Notes: generated from the sequence alone by a model not told the origin. DNA of 64,000 bases from Frigidibacter mobilis (GCF_001620265.1 NZ_CP012661.1:4674299-4738298); one strand, 5' to 3'; counted from the stretch's first letter, positions 25,898 through 35,876 are shown. Numbers and translations are program-made.

Positions 25898-27328
25898 GTG
25901 AGCTCTTCAGACCAACCCGCCAGCCTTTATGCCGCGCGCGAACCGATCTTTCCGCGCCGCGTGAAGGGTCGATTCCGCAACCTGAAATGGGCGCTTCTGG
26001 CGGTGATGCTGGGCATCTACTACATCACGCCGTGGATCCGCTGGGACCGGGGGCCGGGGATGCCGGATCAGGCGGTGCTGATCGACCTGGCGAACCGGCG
26101 GTTCTTCTTCTTCATGATCGAGATCTGGCCGCACGAATTCTACTTCGTCGCCGGCCTGCTGATTATGGCGGGGCTTGGCCTGTTCCTGTTCACCTCGGCG
26201 CTGGGCCGGGTGTGGTGCGGTTATGCTTGCCCGCAGACGGTGTGGACCGACCTTTACATATTGGTCGAGCGATGGGTCGAGGGCGACCGCAACGCGCGGC
26301 TGCGGCTGTTCAACCAGAAGTGGAATGCCCACAAGGCGCGGCTGCGGCTCACCAAATGGACGCTGTGGCTGCTGATCGGGCTCGCCACCGGCGGGGCCTG
26401 GGTGTTCTACTTCACCGATGCGCCGACGCTGTTGGGCAACCTGCTGACGGGCGACGCCCATCCGGCAGCCTATACCACCATCGTGCTGCTGACGCTGACC
26501 ACCTTTGCCTTTGGCGGCTTCGCGCGTGAACAGATCTGCATCTATGCCTGCCCCTGGCCGCGGATCCAGGCCGCTATGATGGATGAAGACACCATCACCG
26601 TCGCCTACCGCGAATGGCGGGGTGAGCCGCGCGGCAAGCTGAAGAAGGCCGTGGGCACCGAAGAACCGCTGGGTGACTGCATCGACTGCATGGCCTGCGT
26701 CAACGTCTGCCCGATGGGCATCGACATCCGCAACGGCCAGCAGCTGGAATGTATCACCTGCGCGCTGTGCATCGACGCCTGCGACGAGGTGATGGACAAG
26801 ATCGGCAAGCCGCGCGGGCTGATCGACTACATGGCACTGAAGGACGAGGCGGCAGAGCGTGCCGGCGCCCATCCCAAGCATATCTGGAAGCACATCTTCC
26901 GCGTGCGCACGATGGTGTATACCGTCCTTTGGGCCGGCATTGGTATCGGGCTGGTGGTGGCGCTGTTCATGCGCTCCCCCTTCGACGTGAACGTGACGCC
27001 GGTGCGCAACCCGATCTATGTGATGCTGTCCGATGGTGCGATCCGCAACACCTATGAGATGCGCCTGCGCAACAAGCAGGGTGGCGAGCGGGATTTTGTG
27101 ATATCCGTCGATGGGGACCCGGCGCTGGTCACCACGGTCGAGGGCAAGGAAACCACGGTGGTGACCGTCGCCGCAGATGAACTGGGCGGCACGCGGCTCT
27201 ATGTGGTGGCTCCTGCAGGATCGGCGCCGGCGCTTGCCGAACGCACGCCGCTGACGATCTGGATCGAGGATACCGAAAGCCGGAGCCGTGTCGGCATCCA
27301 CACGATCTTCAACGGGAAAGGACAGTGA
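25898..27328 (+). CDS. ccoG: Cytochrome c oxidase accessory protein CcoG (FixG/RdxA)
   Basis: Membrane iron-sulfur protein needed for cbb3 assembly; homologues act as copper reductases delivering Cu(I) to the oxidase. Over 476 residues it has several membrane helices, conserved cysteines in WCGYACPQTVW and CIYACPWPR, two [4Fe-4S] ferredoxin motifs (CIDCMACVNVCPMG and CITCALCIDACDE), and a C-terminal Ig-like periplasmic domain. I start at GTG 25898 with GGAG 8 bases upstream; the frame is open further upstream, but that stretch is the regulatory region. It is first in ccoGHIS. Confidence 0.95.
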   Translation: MSSSDQPASLYAAREPIFPRRVKGRFRNLKWALLAVMLGIYYITPWIRWDRGPGMPDQAVLIDLANRRFFFFMIEIWPHEFYFVAGLLIMAGLGLFLFTSALGRVWCGYACPQTVWTDLYILVERWVEGDRNARLRLFNQKWNAHKARLRLTKWTLWLLIGLATGGAWVFYFTDAPTLLGNLLTGDAHPAAYTTIVLLTLTTFAFGGFAREQICIYACPWPRIQAAMMDEDTITVAYREWRGEPRGKLKKAVGTEEPLGDCIDCMACVNVCPMGIDIRNGQQLECITCALCIDACDEVMDKIGKPRGLIDYMALKDEAAERAGAHPKHIWKHIFRVRTMVYTVLWAGIGIGLVVALFMRSPFDVNVTPVRNPIYVMLSDGAIRNTYEMRLRNKQGGERDFVISVDGDPALVTTVEGKETTVVTVAADELGGTRLYVVAPAGSAPALAERTPLTIWIEDTESRSRVGIHTIFNGKGQ

Positions 27329-27329
27329 C

Positions 27330-27818
27330 ATGACCAAAGTGCAGGTACGCGCAGCGGACGGGGGCCGCCCGCTGACCGGCCGCAAGGTGCTGGCCATCGT
27401 GGTCAGTGCCTTCGCGCTGATTATCGCTGTCAACGTCTATATGGCGGTTCAGGCGATCAGCACCTTTCCGGGGCTGGAGGTGAAGAACTCCTATGTCGCC
27501 AGCCAGACCTTCGATGCCGACCGCGCCGCGCAAGAGGCGCTTGGCTGGCATGTCACGCATGAATACAGCCCGGACGGTGTGCTGAGTCTGGTGATGCGTG
27601 ACGCACATGGCCTGCCGGCGCAGGTGAAATCGCTGTCGGTCATCATCGGGCGGACCACCTATGCCCGCGATGACCGGCCGGTGGATCTGGTCTATACCGG
27701 CGGGATCTATAGCGCCAAGCTGGACCTGCAGCCGGGCAACTGGCTGCTGCACCTCGATGCGACGGCCGAGGATGGCACTGCCTTCCGCCAGCGCTACGAC
27801 ATGTTCGTGAACGGATAA
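27330..27818 (+). CDS. ccoH: FixH/CcoH family protein
   Basis: 162-residue single-pass membrane protein needed for stable cbb3 assembly. An N-terminal anchor (VLAIVVSAFALIIAVNVYMAVQAI) is followed by a periplasmic domain with the FixH signature around SYVASQTFDADRAAQEALGW. AAAGGA lies upstream of the ATG. The gene starts one base after the ccoG stop and ends 4 bases before ccoI. Confidence 0.93.
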   Translation: MTKVQVRAADGGRPLTGRKVLAIVVSAFALIIAVNVYMAVQAISTFPGLEVKNSYVASQTFDADRAAQEALGWHVTHEYSPDGVLSLVMRDAHGLPAQVKSLSVIIGRTTYARDDRPVDLVYTGGIYSAKLDLQPGNWLLHLDATAEDGTAFRQRYDMFVNG

Positions 27819-27822
27819 GCCG

Positions 27823-30002
27823 ATGGACGTGCCCTCCGCCTCTGCCTGCCCCGCCTGCCTTGTCGCTCCGTCGGCAGAGCGCCTTGCTGCGGCCGCCGCG
27901 CCCAAGGATGCGCGGTTGTTCCTGTCGCTGCCCACCGCCCATTGCGCCGTCTGCATCTCGGATGTCGAACGCGCGCTGGCGGCAGAGCCGGGGGTGCGCC
28001 ACGCGCGGGTCAACCTGACGCTGAAGCGCGTGGCCGTGGAAGCCGACCCCGAGGTGACGGCTGAACGGCTGGTCGCGGTGCTGGACCGCATCGGCTATGA
28101 GGCGCATGAGCTGGATCCCGGCACGCTGATGGTGACGGAAACCGACCGGCGCGGACGTGATCTGCTGATGCGGATCGGCGTGTCGGGCTTTGCGATGATG
28201 AACGTGATGCTGCTCTCGGTCGCGGTCTGGTCGGGGGCCGAGGATGCGACTCGTGACCTGTTCCACTGGATTTCCGCCGCCATCGCGCTGCCCACGGTGG
28301 TGTTTGCCGGCCAGCCGTTCTTTTCCAGCGCCTGGACCGCGCTGAAGGCAGGGCGGCTGGGAATGGATGTGCCGATCAGCCTGGCGCTGATCCTCGCCTC
28401 GGCGATCTCGGTCTATGAGACGATGCACTCGGGCCATCACGCCTATTTCGACGCGGCGGTGATGCTGTCCTTCTTCCTGCTGGTCGGGCGCTATCTGGAC
28501 TATCGCACCCGCGCCGTGGCCCGCTCTGCCGCCGAGGAACTGGCGGCGCTGGAAGTGCCGCGCGCCGTGGTGCTGCGGGATGGCGCGGAAGTGACGGTGC
28601 CGGTGGCCGAGATTGCGGTGGATGATCTGGTGATGGTGCGTCCCGGCGCGCGGATGCCGGTGGATGGCACCGTGACCCACGGCAGCAGCGAGGTCGACCG
28701 CTCGTTCCTGACGGGCGAGAGCCTGCCCGCCTGGGCGGGCATCGGCAGCGCGGTTCTGGCGGGCGAGGTCAACCTGACCGGGCCGCTGACGGTGCGGGTG
28801 ACGGCGGCGGGCCGCGATACCAGCCTGCACCGGATGGCGGATCTGGTGGCGATGGCCGAAAGTGCGCGCAATCGCTACACCTCGCTGGCGGATCGGGCGG
28901 CGCGGCTCTACTCGCCGGGCGTGCATATCCTGGCCTTCGGCTCTTTCTTGGGTTGGATGCAGATCACCGGTGGCGACGTGCGCGTTGCCGTGAACATCGC
29001 CGCGGCGGTGCTGATTATCACCTGCCCCTGTGCGCTTGGCCTTGCCGTGCCCGCGGTGGTGACGGCCGCCAGCGGCAAGCTGTTCCGCAAGGGCCTGCTC
29101 ATCAAGGACAGCACCGCGCTGGAGCGTCTGGCCGAGGTGGATACCGTGGTCTTCGACAAGACCGGCACCCTGACGATGGGGGCACCGGAACCCGTGAACT
29201 TGGGCGATCTGCCCGATGCGGCGCTGGAGGTTGCGGCGGCGCTGGCCGGGGCCTCGTCGCACCCCCTGGCGAGGGCGCTGGCAGAGGCTGCGCGCGCCGC
29301 GGGTATTCGGCCGGCCAATGTCACGGACCTGCGCGAAGTGCCCGGCTACGGGATCGAGGGCAGTGGCGCGGGCAGGTGGTGCGGCTTGGCCGTGCCGTCT
29401 GGGTCGGCGCCGAGGCGGGCAGCATCACCGCGACCCATCTGAAGATCGGCACCGCGGCGCCGCTGTCGGTGGCCTTTGCCGACCGCCTGCGCCCCGGCGC
29501 GGCCGAGGCGGTGGCGGCCTTCCAGAAGCAGGGCAAGGAGGTGCACCTGATCTCGGGTGACGTGGCGGGCGCGGTGGGCGATCTGGCCGGGCGGCTGGGG
29601 ATCGTGCAGTGGCAGGCAGAGGCGCTGCCGGCCGACAAGGCGGCGCTGATCGCCGAGCTGGCGGCGCAGGGCCGCAAGGTGCTGATGGTCGGCGACGGGC
29701 TGAACGACACCGCGGCGCTGGCCTCGGCCCATGCCTCGATCTCGCCGGCCTCGGCGCTGGATGCGGCGCGTGCCGCCTCGGATATCGTGCTGCTGGGGAC
29801 CGACCTGTCGCCGGTAGCCGAGGCGGTTCGCGTCGCAGTGAAGGCGCGGCGGCGGATCAAGGAGAACTTTGCCATCTCGCTGCTGTATAACGTGGTGGCG
29901 GTGCCTATCGCGATTGTTGGGCTGGCGACGCCGCTGGCGGCGGCGCTGGCGATGTCGCTGTCGTCGATCACCGTCTCGTTGAACGCGCTGCGGCTGAAAT
30001 AA
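27823..30002 (+). CDS. ccoI: Copper-exporting P-type ATPase CcoI/FixI, frameshifted as sequenced
   Basis: P1B-type ATPase required to deliver copper to cbb3 oxidase. The first frame has a heavy-metal-associated domain (AHCAVCISDVERAL), membrane helices, the phosphatase loop TGES, the metal-site motif CPCALGLAVP and the phosphorylation site FDKTGTLT. The second frame supplies the ATP-binding part, VGDGLNDTAALA and the last helices, ending at 30002. They join if one G is restored in the run at 29370-29372 (GSGAG then QVVRLGRAVWVG). The repaired length is about 726 residues, normal for FixI. Because the rest of cco is intact, a sequence error is more likely than a real loss. Confidence 0.9.
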
Positions 30003-30013
30003 GGACTGCCCCC

Positions 30014-30172
30014 ATGAACATGCTTGCCTATCTGATTCCGATCTCGCTTGGCCTTGGTGGGCTGGGGCTGGCGGCGTTCTTCTGGTCGCTCAAGGACCGG
30101 CAGTATGATGATCCGGACGGGGATTCGCAGCGCATCCTGTCGACGGAATGGGACGACCGGCCCAAACCCTGA
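30014..30172 (+). CDS. ccoS: cbb3 oxidase maturation protein CcoS/FixS
   Basis: 52-residue single-pass protein: MNMLAYLIPISLGLGGLGLA, then the FixS signature FFWSLKDRQYDDPDGDSQRI. FixS is needed to insert heme b and copper into the cbb3 catalytic subunit. It is short and easily missed by gene finders. The start is 11 bases after ccoI, and it is the last gene of the block, followed by a large palindrome. Confidence 0.93.
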   Translation: MNMLAYLIPISLGLGGLGLAAFFWSLKDRQYDDPDGDSQRILSTEWDDRPKP

Positions 30173-30178
30173 TCTGCC

Positions 30179-30240
30179 GCCCCACCGAGAGACAACAAGG
30201 CCGCGCCCTTGGGCGCGGCCTTGTTGTCTCTCGGTGGGGC
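30179..30240. terminator. Perfect 30-bp inverted repeat, bidirectional terminator of ccoS and the carboxypeptidase gene
   Basis: Two 30-base arms (30179-30208 and 30211-30240) are exact reverse complements around a TT loop. The inner 12 bp are GC-rich (GGCCGCGCCC-type) and flanked by ACAACAA on one side and TTGTTGT on the other, so both directions show an A-tract, GC hairpin and U-rich tail. It sits 6 bases from each flanking stop codon, between convergent genes. Confidence 0.88.
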
Positions 30241-30245
30241 ACGCC

Positions 30246-32006
30246 TCAGGGGCCGACGACCTCGCAGTCCTGACCGCGGGCGTCCAGCCGACGGCAGGCG
30301 GCCTCGGCCATCTCTTGCGACATGCCGACAAAGTTGGCGTCGAACCCGCCCTTGCGGCTGACGACCTTGCGCAGCGTTCCATCCAGCGTCGAGGGTTCCG
30401 TCAGCGCCATCTGCAGCAGCGCCCGTTCGGCATTGTAGCGCGAGGTGTAGTTGCCGATGCTGATGGCCCAATGCCGCCCGCCCGAGGTCGAGACGCGGCT
30501 GACCACCTCCAACTCTGCGGGGGTGTCGAACTCCGGGTCCGTCTGCGCCGACATCAAGATGATGGTGCCGGGGCGCGAGGGCGGCGCGGCGACGGCGGGT
30601 TCGGGCTGCATCACCGTCGCGAGCTCCAGCGTTTCGGGCTGCGGCTCGGTGGATTGCATCAGCACGAAGCCAGTTGCAGCCCCGGGCTCGGCCATTGCGA
30701 CCTGCGGGTTGGGTGGCGGTGCGGTTCCGGCTGCTTCGGCCACCATTGACAGCGCCTCGGCCTCGGCCACCAGGACCTCGGGCAGTGCGTCGGCCGCGGC
30801 AAGCTGCATCGGCGGCGCGGCAGGCTCTGCAGCCGCATCCGGGCGCGCCGCGGGGCGCAGCGCTGGCGGCAGGCTGGCGATCTCGGCCTCGGTCAGTTGG
30901 TCCTCGGCCAACTCGGGTTCGGTTGCTGCCACGGCAATCTCGGCCACCGGCGCGGCGGCGGCACTGCCCTGAACCTCAGCCAGAACCGCATCGATATTGC
31001 TTTGCATCGCCATCAGAACCTCGGCAGGCGGGGCGACCGGCGCGGCGCCCGGCCGGCCCTTGGGCCGCAGGCTGCGCGCCACGGCGCCATTGACCCGCAG
31101 TGTCTTGCCGGCGCCGCCTGCGTCTTCGGGCAATGCGTCGACCACTTGTGCATAGGCGGGCGCTGGCGGCTTCTGGACCGTCGCCTTGTTCGGTGCCTTT
31201 CCAAAGCCCACGTCCAGCAACTGCGCCATCTTCTCGTTGCGCCAGGCGGTGGACTTGCCGCCCATGACCGTGGCGATGATGCGCTTGTTGCCGCGCTGCG
31301 CCGAGGCGGTCAGGTTGAAGCCCGCGGCATTGGTGTAGCCGGTCTTGATGCCGTCGGCGCCTTCATAGGCATCCAGGAACCGCCGGTTGGTGCTGGCGAC
31401 CTGCGCGATGCCGGCATCGGCACTGCGGCGCGAGAAGATGTTGTAGTATTGCGGGAAATCATAGAACAGCCGCCGGCCCAGAATGGTCATGTCGCGCGCG
31501 CTGGACAGGTGGCCGTCGCGGGTCAGGCCGTTGGCATTGCGAAAGCTGGAGTTCTTCATGCCAAGTGCTGCCGCGGTGCGGTTCATCCGGCGGGCAAATT
31601 CGTCCTCGGACCCGGAAATCGCCTCGCCGATGGCGGTGGCCGCGTCATTGGCCGACTTGATCGCCGCGGCGCGGATCAGGTAGCGCAGGGCAATCTGCTG
31701 CCCGGGCTTGAGGCCCAGCTTCGACGGCGGTTCTGCAGCGGCATGTCTGGATACGGTGACTTTGCTGTCGAGACTGATCTCTCCGCGCTCGATGGCTTCG
31801 AAGGCGATGTAGAGGGTCATCATCTTGGTCAGCGAGGCGGGGTGCAGCCGGGTGTCGGCGTTCTCGGAATACAGCACCTCGCCGGTGCGCGCGTCGATCA
31901 CCATCGCGGCAAAGGGCGCGGCAAGCGCCGGCACAACCGACATGGCCACCGCGAATGCAAACGCGAATAGCCGATGGAAGAGCCATCGTCCCGGAAACCT
32001 GTTCAC
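30246..32006 (-). CDS. D-alanyl-D-alanine carboxypeptidase (peptidase S11) with C-terminal SPOR domain
   Basis: Trims pentapeptide side chains of peptidoglycan in the periplasm. The 586 residues comprise a signal peptide (about 1-29) and an S11 domain with all three active-site motifs: SLTK (S58, K61), SAN (118-120) and KTG (221-223). A long Ala/Pro/Glu-rich linker (about 280-500) leads to a SPOR domain (HWAISIGNYTSRYNAERALL to the end). SPOR binds denuded glycan at division sites, so a septal role is likely. DacA/DacF-type in family terms. It is convergent with ccoS. Confidence 0.92.
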   Translation of the reverse strand: MNRFPGRWLFHRLFAFAFAVAMSVVPALAAPFAAMVIDARTGEVLYSENADTRLHPASLTKMMTLYIAFEAIERGEISLDSKVTVSRHAAAEPPSKLGLKPGQQIALRYLIRAAAIKSANDAATAIGEAISGSEDEFARRMNRTAAALGMKNSSFRNANGLTRDGHLSSARDMTILGRRLFYDFPQYYNIFSRRSADAGIAQVASTNRRFLDAYEGADGIKTGYTNAAGFNLTASAQRGNKRIIATVMGGKSTAWRNEKMAQLLDVGFGKAPNKATVQKPPAPAYAQVVDALPEDAGGAGKTLRVNGAVARSLRPKGRPGAAPVAPPAEVLMAMQSNIDAVLAEVQGSAAAAPVAEIAVAATEPELAEDQLTEAEIASLPPALRPAARPDAAAEPAAPPMQLAAADALPEVLVAEAEALSMVAEAAGTAPPPNPQVAMAEPGAATGFVLMQSTEPQPETLELATVMQPEPAVAAPPSRPGTIILMSAQTDPEFDTPAELEVVSRVSTSGGRHWAISIGNYTSRYNAERALLQMALTEPSTLDGTLRKVVSRKGGFDANFVGMSQEMAEAACRRLDARGQDCEVVGP

Positions 32007-32184
32007 GGTTCCTGCCTTTCACTGCCTCTGAGCTTCCCGATCATTTTCGCCGGGAATTGTCGTTCTGGATGGATGCTAGCATGACTTCCGATGCGAGAAA
32101 ACACCTCAATTTCAAGAACTTTCGGGGCGAAGTTAAGCCATTTTCCGCCTATGCCAAGTGTTGCGGAAGCGCCGCGCGCAACGC

Positions 32185-32898
32185 CTAGATATGGGCTTCT
32201 CCCCCTGGCAGGGCCTCGGCGAGATCCGACAGGTCGTTCAGGGCGAGAAAGCGCGGGTGGCCCATCGGCGCTTCGGCGTGTTCAACCTCCCAGATCAGCA
32301 CATGCGGGACGTGAAGGCCCCAGCCCCCGGCTTGCAGCACCGGGATCACGTCGGATTTCAGCGAGTTGCCGACCATCGCCGCCTGCTCTGCGCCGGTGCC
32401 GTGGCGGGCGAAGATGCGGGCATAGACCTCGGGCGTCTTGTCCGACACGATCTCGACTGCGTGGAACAGGTCGCCCAGGCCCGACTGCGCCAGCTTGCGC
32501 TCCTGGTCCAGCAGGTCGCCCTTGGTAATCAGCACCACCCGGAACCGGCTGGCCGCTGCCTCCACCGCCTCGCGCGCATGGGGTAGCAGCTCTATCGGAT
32601 GGGCGAGCATCTCGCGCCCCGCCGCCAGCAGCTCGCGGATCACGGCGGCGGGCACCCGGTCATCCGTTACCTCGATCGCGGTCTCGATCATCGACAGCAC
32701 GAAGCCCTTGATGCCGAACCCGTACCGGCCAAGGTTGCGCCTCTCGGCCGCCAGCAGCGCCTTGGCCAGATCCTCGCGGGGGGCATGATCGGCCAGCAGC
32801 TCTGCGAAGCGGTCCTGCGTCAAGCGGAAGAGCCGTTCATTGTGCCAGAGTGTGTCATCGGCATCGAAACCGACGGTAGTGAGGCGCGCGCGGGTCAT
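32185..32898 (-). CDS. HAD-family hydrolase
   Basis: 237-residue phosphatase-like protein. Motif I is FDADDTLWH (nucleophile D and acid/base D two residues on), motif II LITKGD, motif III lysine in the EIVSDKTPE region, and motif IV MVGNSLKSDV. The WHNE and TKGDLLDQERKL features match an alphaproteobacterial subgroup of uncertain substrate. I start at ATG 32898, where homology begins; the ribosome site is weak. It is divergent from clpS. Confidence 0.83.
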   Translation of the reverse strand: MTRARLTTVGFDADDTLWHNERLFRLTQDRFAELLADHAPREDLAKALLAAERRNLGRYGFGIKGFVLSMIETAIEVTDDRVPAAVIRELLAAGREMLAHPIELLPHAREAVEAAASRFRVVLITKGDLLDQERKLAQSGLGDLFHAVEIVSDKTPEVYARIFARHGTGAEQAAMVGNSLKSDVIPVLQAGGWGLHVPHVLIWEVEHAEAPMGHPRFLALNDLSDLAEALPGGEAHI

Positions 32899-33068
32899 GA
32901 TGTTCTGGCCGAGGGTTTTTGCGGGCTTTTGGGCCTGATTGTTGTGCGACAGGCCGGCCGTGGATGCAACGCGGGTCTTCCCCGTGGCGGCATCTGCCCT
33001 ATATTGGAGACTCGAAGCTTTCACCCCCGAATCTGCTGGAGCAAGCGGTGCATCATCTGCCGTGGACC

Positions 33069-33389
33069 ATGACTGACAGGGCCGGAAACCCCGGCAAGGA
33101 TGAGTCCGTCATCACCAAGACGCGCCCCAAGACCCAGCGCCCGCCGATGTACAAGGTGCTGCTGCTGAACGACGATTACACCCCGATGGAATTCGTCGTG
33201 CATATCCTGGAGCGGTTTTTCGGCCTGACCCACGCGCAGGCGTTCGAGATCATGCTGACCGTTCACAAGAAGGGCCTGGCGGTGGTGGGCGTGTTCAGCT
33301 TCGAGGTGGCGGAAACCAAGGTGGCGCAGGTGATGGATTTCGCCCGCCGCCACCAGCACCCGCTGCAATGCACGATGGAAAAGGACTGA
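33069..33389 (+). CDS. clpS: ATP-dependent Clp protease adaptor ClpS
   Basis: N-end-rule adaptor that delivers proteins with bulky N-terminal residues to ClpAP. Over 106 residues it has the disordered N-terminus that enters ClpA, then [21 protein letters not shown] with the substrate-pocket aspartates, and the conserved [22 protein letters not shown] -10-like TATATT lies about 70 bases upstream. clpA, often the next gene, is not here. Confidence 0.94.
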   Translation: MTDRAGNPGKDESVITKTRPKTQRPPMYKVLLLNDDYTPMEFVVHILERFFGLTHAQAFEIMLTVHKKGLAVVGVFSFEVAETKVAQVMDFARRHQHPLQCTMEKD

Positions 33390-33483
33390 TCCGCGGCGGA
33401 TCGGCCCCTGTGCACGCAGCCCGCTCTGGACCCGGCAGGGCGGTGCGGTGTATCGGGCTGGATCGCATTGCCCCGGAGGCCCC

Positions 33484-34556
33484 ATGAAAACTTCTCGCCT
33501 GAGCACGCTGCTGGACGACACGCCGGATCTGCTGCCGCAAGCCGGCACGGTGCTGGTGCTGGGGCCGCGGGCGGGCAGCGACCTGTCGGCGCTGCCGGTA
33601 GAGCGGGTGCGCGCGGTGCAGGGCTTTCGTCCCGACCATGACGCGCTGGCGGCGCAGGGCTACAAGGTCGCGCCGGTGGCCGAGGGCAGCGACCATGCCG
33701 CGGCGCTGGTGATCCTGCCGCGCTCGCGCGCCGAGGGGCGGGCGATGGTGGCCGAGGCGGCGGCGCGGGTGCGCCCGGGCGGGCCGGTCTGGATCGATGG
33801 GCAGAAGACCGACGGGATCGACACCATGCTCCGCGATATCCGCGGGCGGCCGAGGTGCCGGGATCCCTGGCCAAGGCGCATGGCCGGATCTTCGGCTTTG
33901 CCGGCGGCGAGGCGGCGCGCTTTGCCGACTGGCAGGCGCAGCCGCTGGCCCCGGCCGAAGGCTTTCGCACCTATCCCGGCGTGTTCTCGGCCGAGGCGGT
34001 GGACCGCGGGTCGCTGCTGCTGGCGGCGGCGCTGCCGGCTGACCTCAAGGGCCGTGTCGCTGATCTGGGGGCTGGCTGGGGCTGGCTTGCGGCGCAGGTT
34101 CTGGCGCGGCCGGGGGTGAAGTCGGTCGACCTGGTCGAGGCGGACCATCTGGCGCTGGCCTGTGCCCGCGCCAATGTCACCGACCCGCGGGCGACCTTCC
34201 ATTGGGCCGATGCCACCCAGTTCAGGCCGGAACGGCTGTGCGATGTGGTGGTGATGAACCCGCCTTTCCACCAGGGCCGCGCCGCCGACCCGTCGCTGGG
34301 GGCCGCCTTCATTGCCGCCGCCGCGCGGGTGTTGTCGCCGCAGGGGGTGCTGTGGATGGTGGCGAACCGGCACCTGCCCTACGAGACTGCGCTGACGGGG
34401 GCCTTCCGCGATGTGGAAGAACTGTCCGGCGATGGCGGCTTCAAGCTGTTCCGCGCCAGCCATCCGCAGCGCGCGCCAGCGCCCGGCTCCACGCGCTCGC
34501 CGCATCGCGGCACCGGCAATTCGCCGCATCGCAGCGCGGCTCGCGGTCGTCGCTGA
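33484..34556 (+). CDS. RsmC-like methyltransferase (16S rRNA or small-molecule), frameshifted as sequenced
   Basis: The N-terminal frame starts at ATG 33484 (GGAGG upstream) with the RsmC-type N-domain (LVLGPRAGSDLSAL...LPRSRAEGRAMVAEAAARVRPGGPVWIDGQKTDGID). The C-terminal frame has the SAM-binding site VADLGAGWGWLA and catalytic motif NPPFHQGR, and ends at 34556. One G must be added in the run at 33844-33846 to join them. This two-domain layout is that of RsmC/RlmG rRNA guanine-N2 methyltransferases. The last 25 residues (Arg/Ser/Pro-rich) look unlike the family, so a further indel near 34470-34550 is possible. Confidence 0.82.
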
Positions 34557-34608
34557 AATCGGATAAGATCGTGGCAAACGTCCACCGGACGCCAGACAAC
34601 GGGGCTTC

Positions 34609-35430
34609 ATGACCTACTCCATCAGCGGCAAGACCGCCATCGTCACCGGTGCCGCCAATGGCATCGGCCTGGCCATCGCGCGGCATTTCATCGAGCGCGG
34701 GGCGAACGTGATGTTCGCCGATATCGATGAGGGCAAGCTGGATGCCGAACTGGGCGATCTGACCCGGGATGAGGGGCCGGCGCGTTATTTCGCCGGCGAC
34801 CTCTGCCAGAAGCTGACCATCGCCAACCTGGTTTCGGCCACCGTCGATGCCTTCGACCGGATCGACATCCTGGTTAATGCCAGCCGGCAGATCGCGCTGT
34901 CGGACCCGCTGTGTTCCGACGATACCCCGATCGAGGACATGTTGCGCCAGAACGTGATGTCCGGCCTGAAGCTGAGCCAGATCGTCGCGCGGCGCATGGT
35001 GGCGCAGGCCGCGCGCGAGACAGCCGAGGGCAGCGGCACCGCCGGCAGCATCGGCGCCATCGTCAACCTGTCGAACATCGCCGCGCAAAGGGTGCAGCCG
35101 GAACTGCTGGCCTATTCGGTGGCGATGGCGGCACTGGATCAGACCACGCGCTCGCTTGCCGTGGCCTATGCGCCGCACAGGATCCGCGTCAATGCCGTGG
35201 CCTTCGGCTCTGTGATGAGCATGAGTCTGCAGAACGGCCTGCGCGAACATGCAGATTGGCGCGGGCGGATCGTGGCAGGCACGCCGATGGGCCGCATTGC
35301 TCCGGCCAGCGAACTGACAGAGGCGGTGCAATTCCTGGCGTCGGATGCAGCAGGCTTCGTGACCGGCCAGATCCTGACGGTGGATGGCGGGCGGTCGCTG
35401 ATCGACGCGGTGCAGGTGCCGGGGCACTGA
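34609..35430 (+). CDS. Short-chain dehydrogenase/reductase-like protein lacking the catalytic lysine
   Basis: 273 residues with the cofactor motif TGAANGIG at 13-20, an NAS in place of NNAG at 90-92, serine S155, tyrosine Y169, and the C-terminal GQILTVDGG of classical SDRs. The lysine expected four residues after the tyrosine is methionine: YSVAM at 169-173. That lysine normally lowers the tyrosine pKa and binds the nicotinamide ribose, so activity may be altered or absent. The substrate is unknown. It starts 53 bases after the rsmC-like gene. Confidence 0.85.
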   Translation: MTYSISGKTAIVTGAANGIGLAIARHFIERGANVMFADIDEGKLDAELGDLTRDEGPARYFAGDLCQKLTIANLVSATVDAFDRIDILVNASRQIALSDPLCSDDTPIEDMLRQNVMSGLKLSQIVARRMVAQAARETAEGSGTAGSIGAIVNLSNIAAQRVQPELLAYSVAMAALDQTTRSLAVAYAPHRIRVNAVAFGSVMSMSLQNGLREHADWRGRIVAGTPMGRIAPASELTEAVQFLASDAAGFVTGQILTVDGGRSLIDAVQVPGH

Positions 35431-35437
35431 GCGCCGG

Positions 35438-35851
35438 TTACTCCGGGAACTGTGCCTTGCAGCTTTCGATCTGCGCGGCGGCCACCCGGTTCAGCTCGCG
35501 CTTCTTCTCCAGCATCCCGTCGAGCTTGCGGCGTTCCTCGGCAAGGTCGATGGAGACGGGGCGGCGCACGGTGTCGGTGTAGTCGTCAAGGCACATATAG
35601 GTCGGCCCGGGCCGAAGGTTGCCGTTGGAATCCCGGATCGGGGCAGACCGGCACTGCACCCAGCGGCTGCGGGTGACGGTATATTCCTCATAGGCGAAAC
35701 CGCGCGACAGGTTGGCCTGGGTCTCTTCGATCAGCCCGTTTAGCGTGCGCAGGTCGCGGGTTGCGGTGCCGATGCAGCGCTCCTGCGGGGTGCCGCAGGC
35801 GGCCAGCAGCAGTGGCAGGGCCAAGGTCAGGCGAAACAGCGGGTGTGTCAT
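35438..35851 (-). CDS. Predicted lipoprotein, paralogue of the adjacent one
   Basis: 137 residues with a lipoprotein signal (FRLTLALPLLLAACGT, lipid cysteine at residue 18). The mature part has ATRDLRTLNGLIEETQANLSRGFAYEEY, several cysteines and PVSIDLAEERRKLDGMLEKKRELN. The same blocks occur in the next gene upstream, so the two arose by tandem duplication. GAGAGG precedes the ATG. No known function; the helical pattern suggests an envelope structural or accessory role. Confidence 0.78.
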   Translation of the reverse strand: MTHPLFRLTLALPLLLAACGTPQERCIGTATRDLRTLNGLIEETQANLSRGFAYEEYTVTRSRWVQCRSAPIRDSNGNLRPGPTYMCLDDYTDTVRRPVSIDLAEERRKLDGMLEKKRELNRVAAAQIESCKAQFPE

Positions 35852-35876
35852 GGCGGGGTTCCTCTCGCGCCCGGGG

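Noticed and set aside
29370..29372. Programmed frameshifting in ccoI to make two products
   Set aside because: P-type ATPases can be frameshifted (E. coli copA), but here there is no slippery A-run or pseudoknot, and the same G/C-run defect recurs in unrelated genes.
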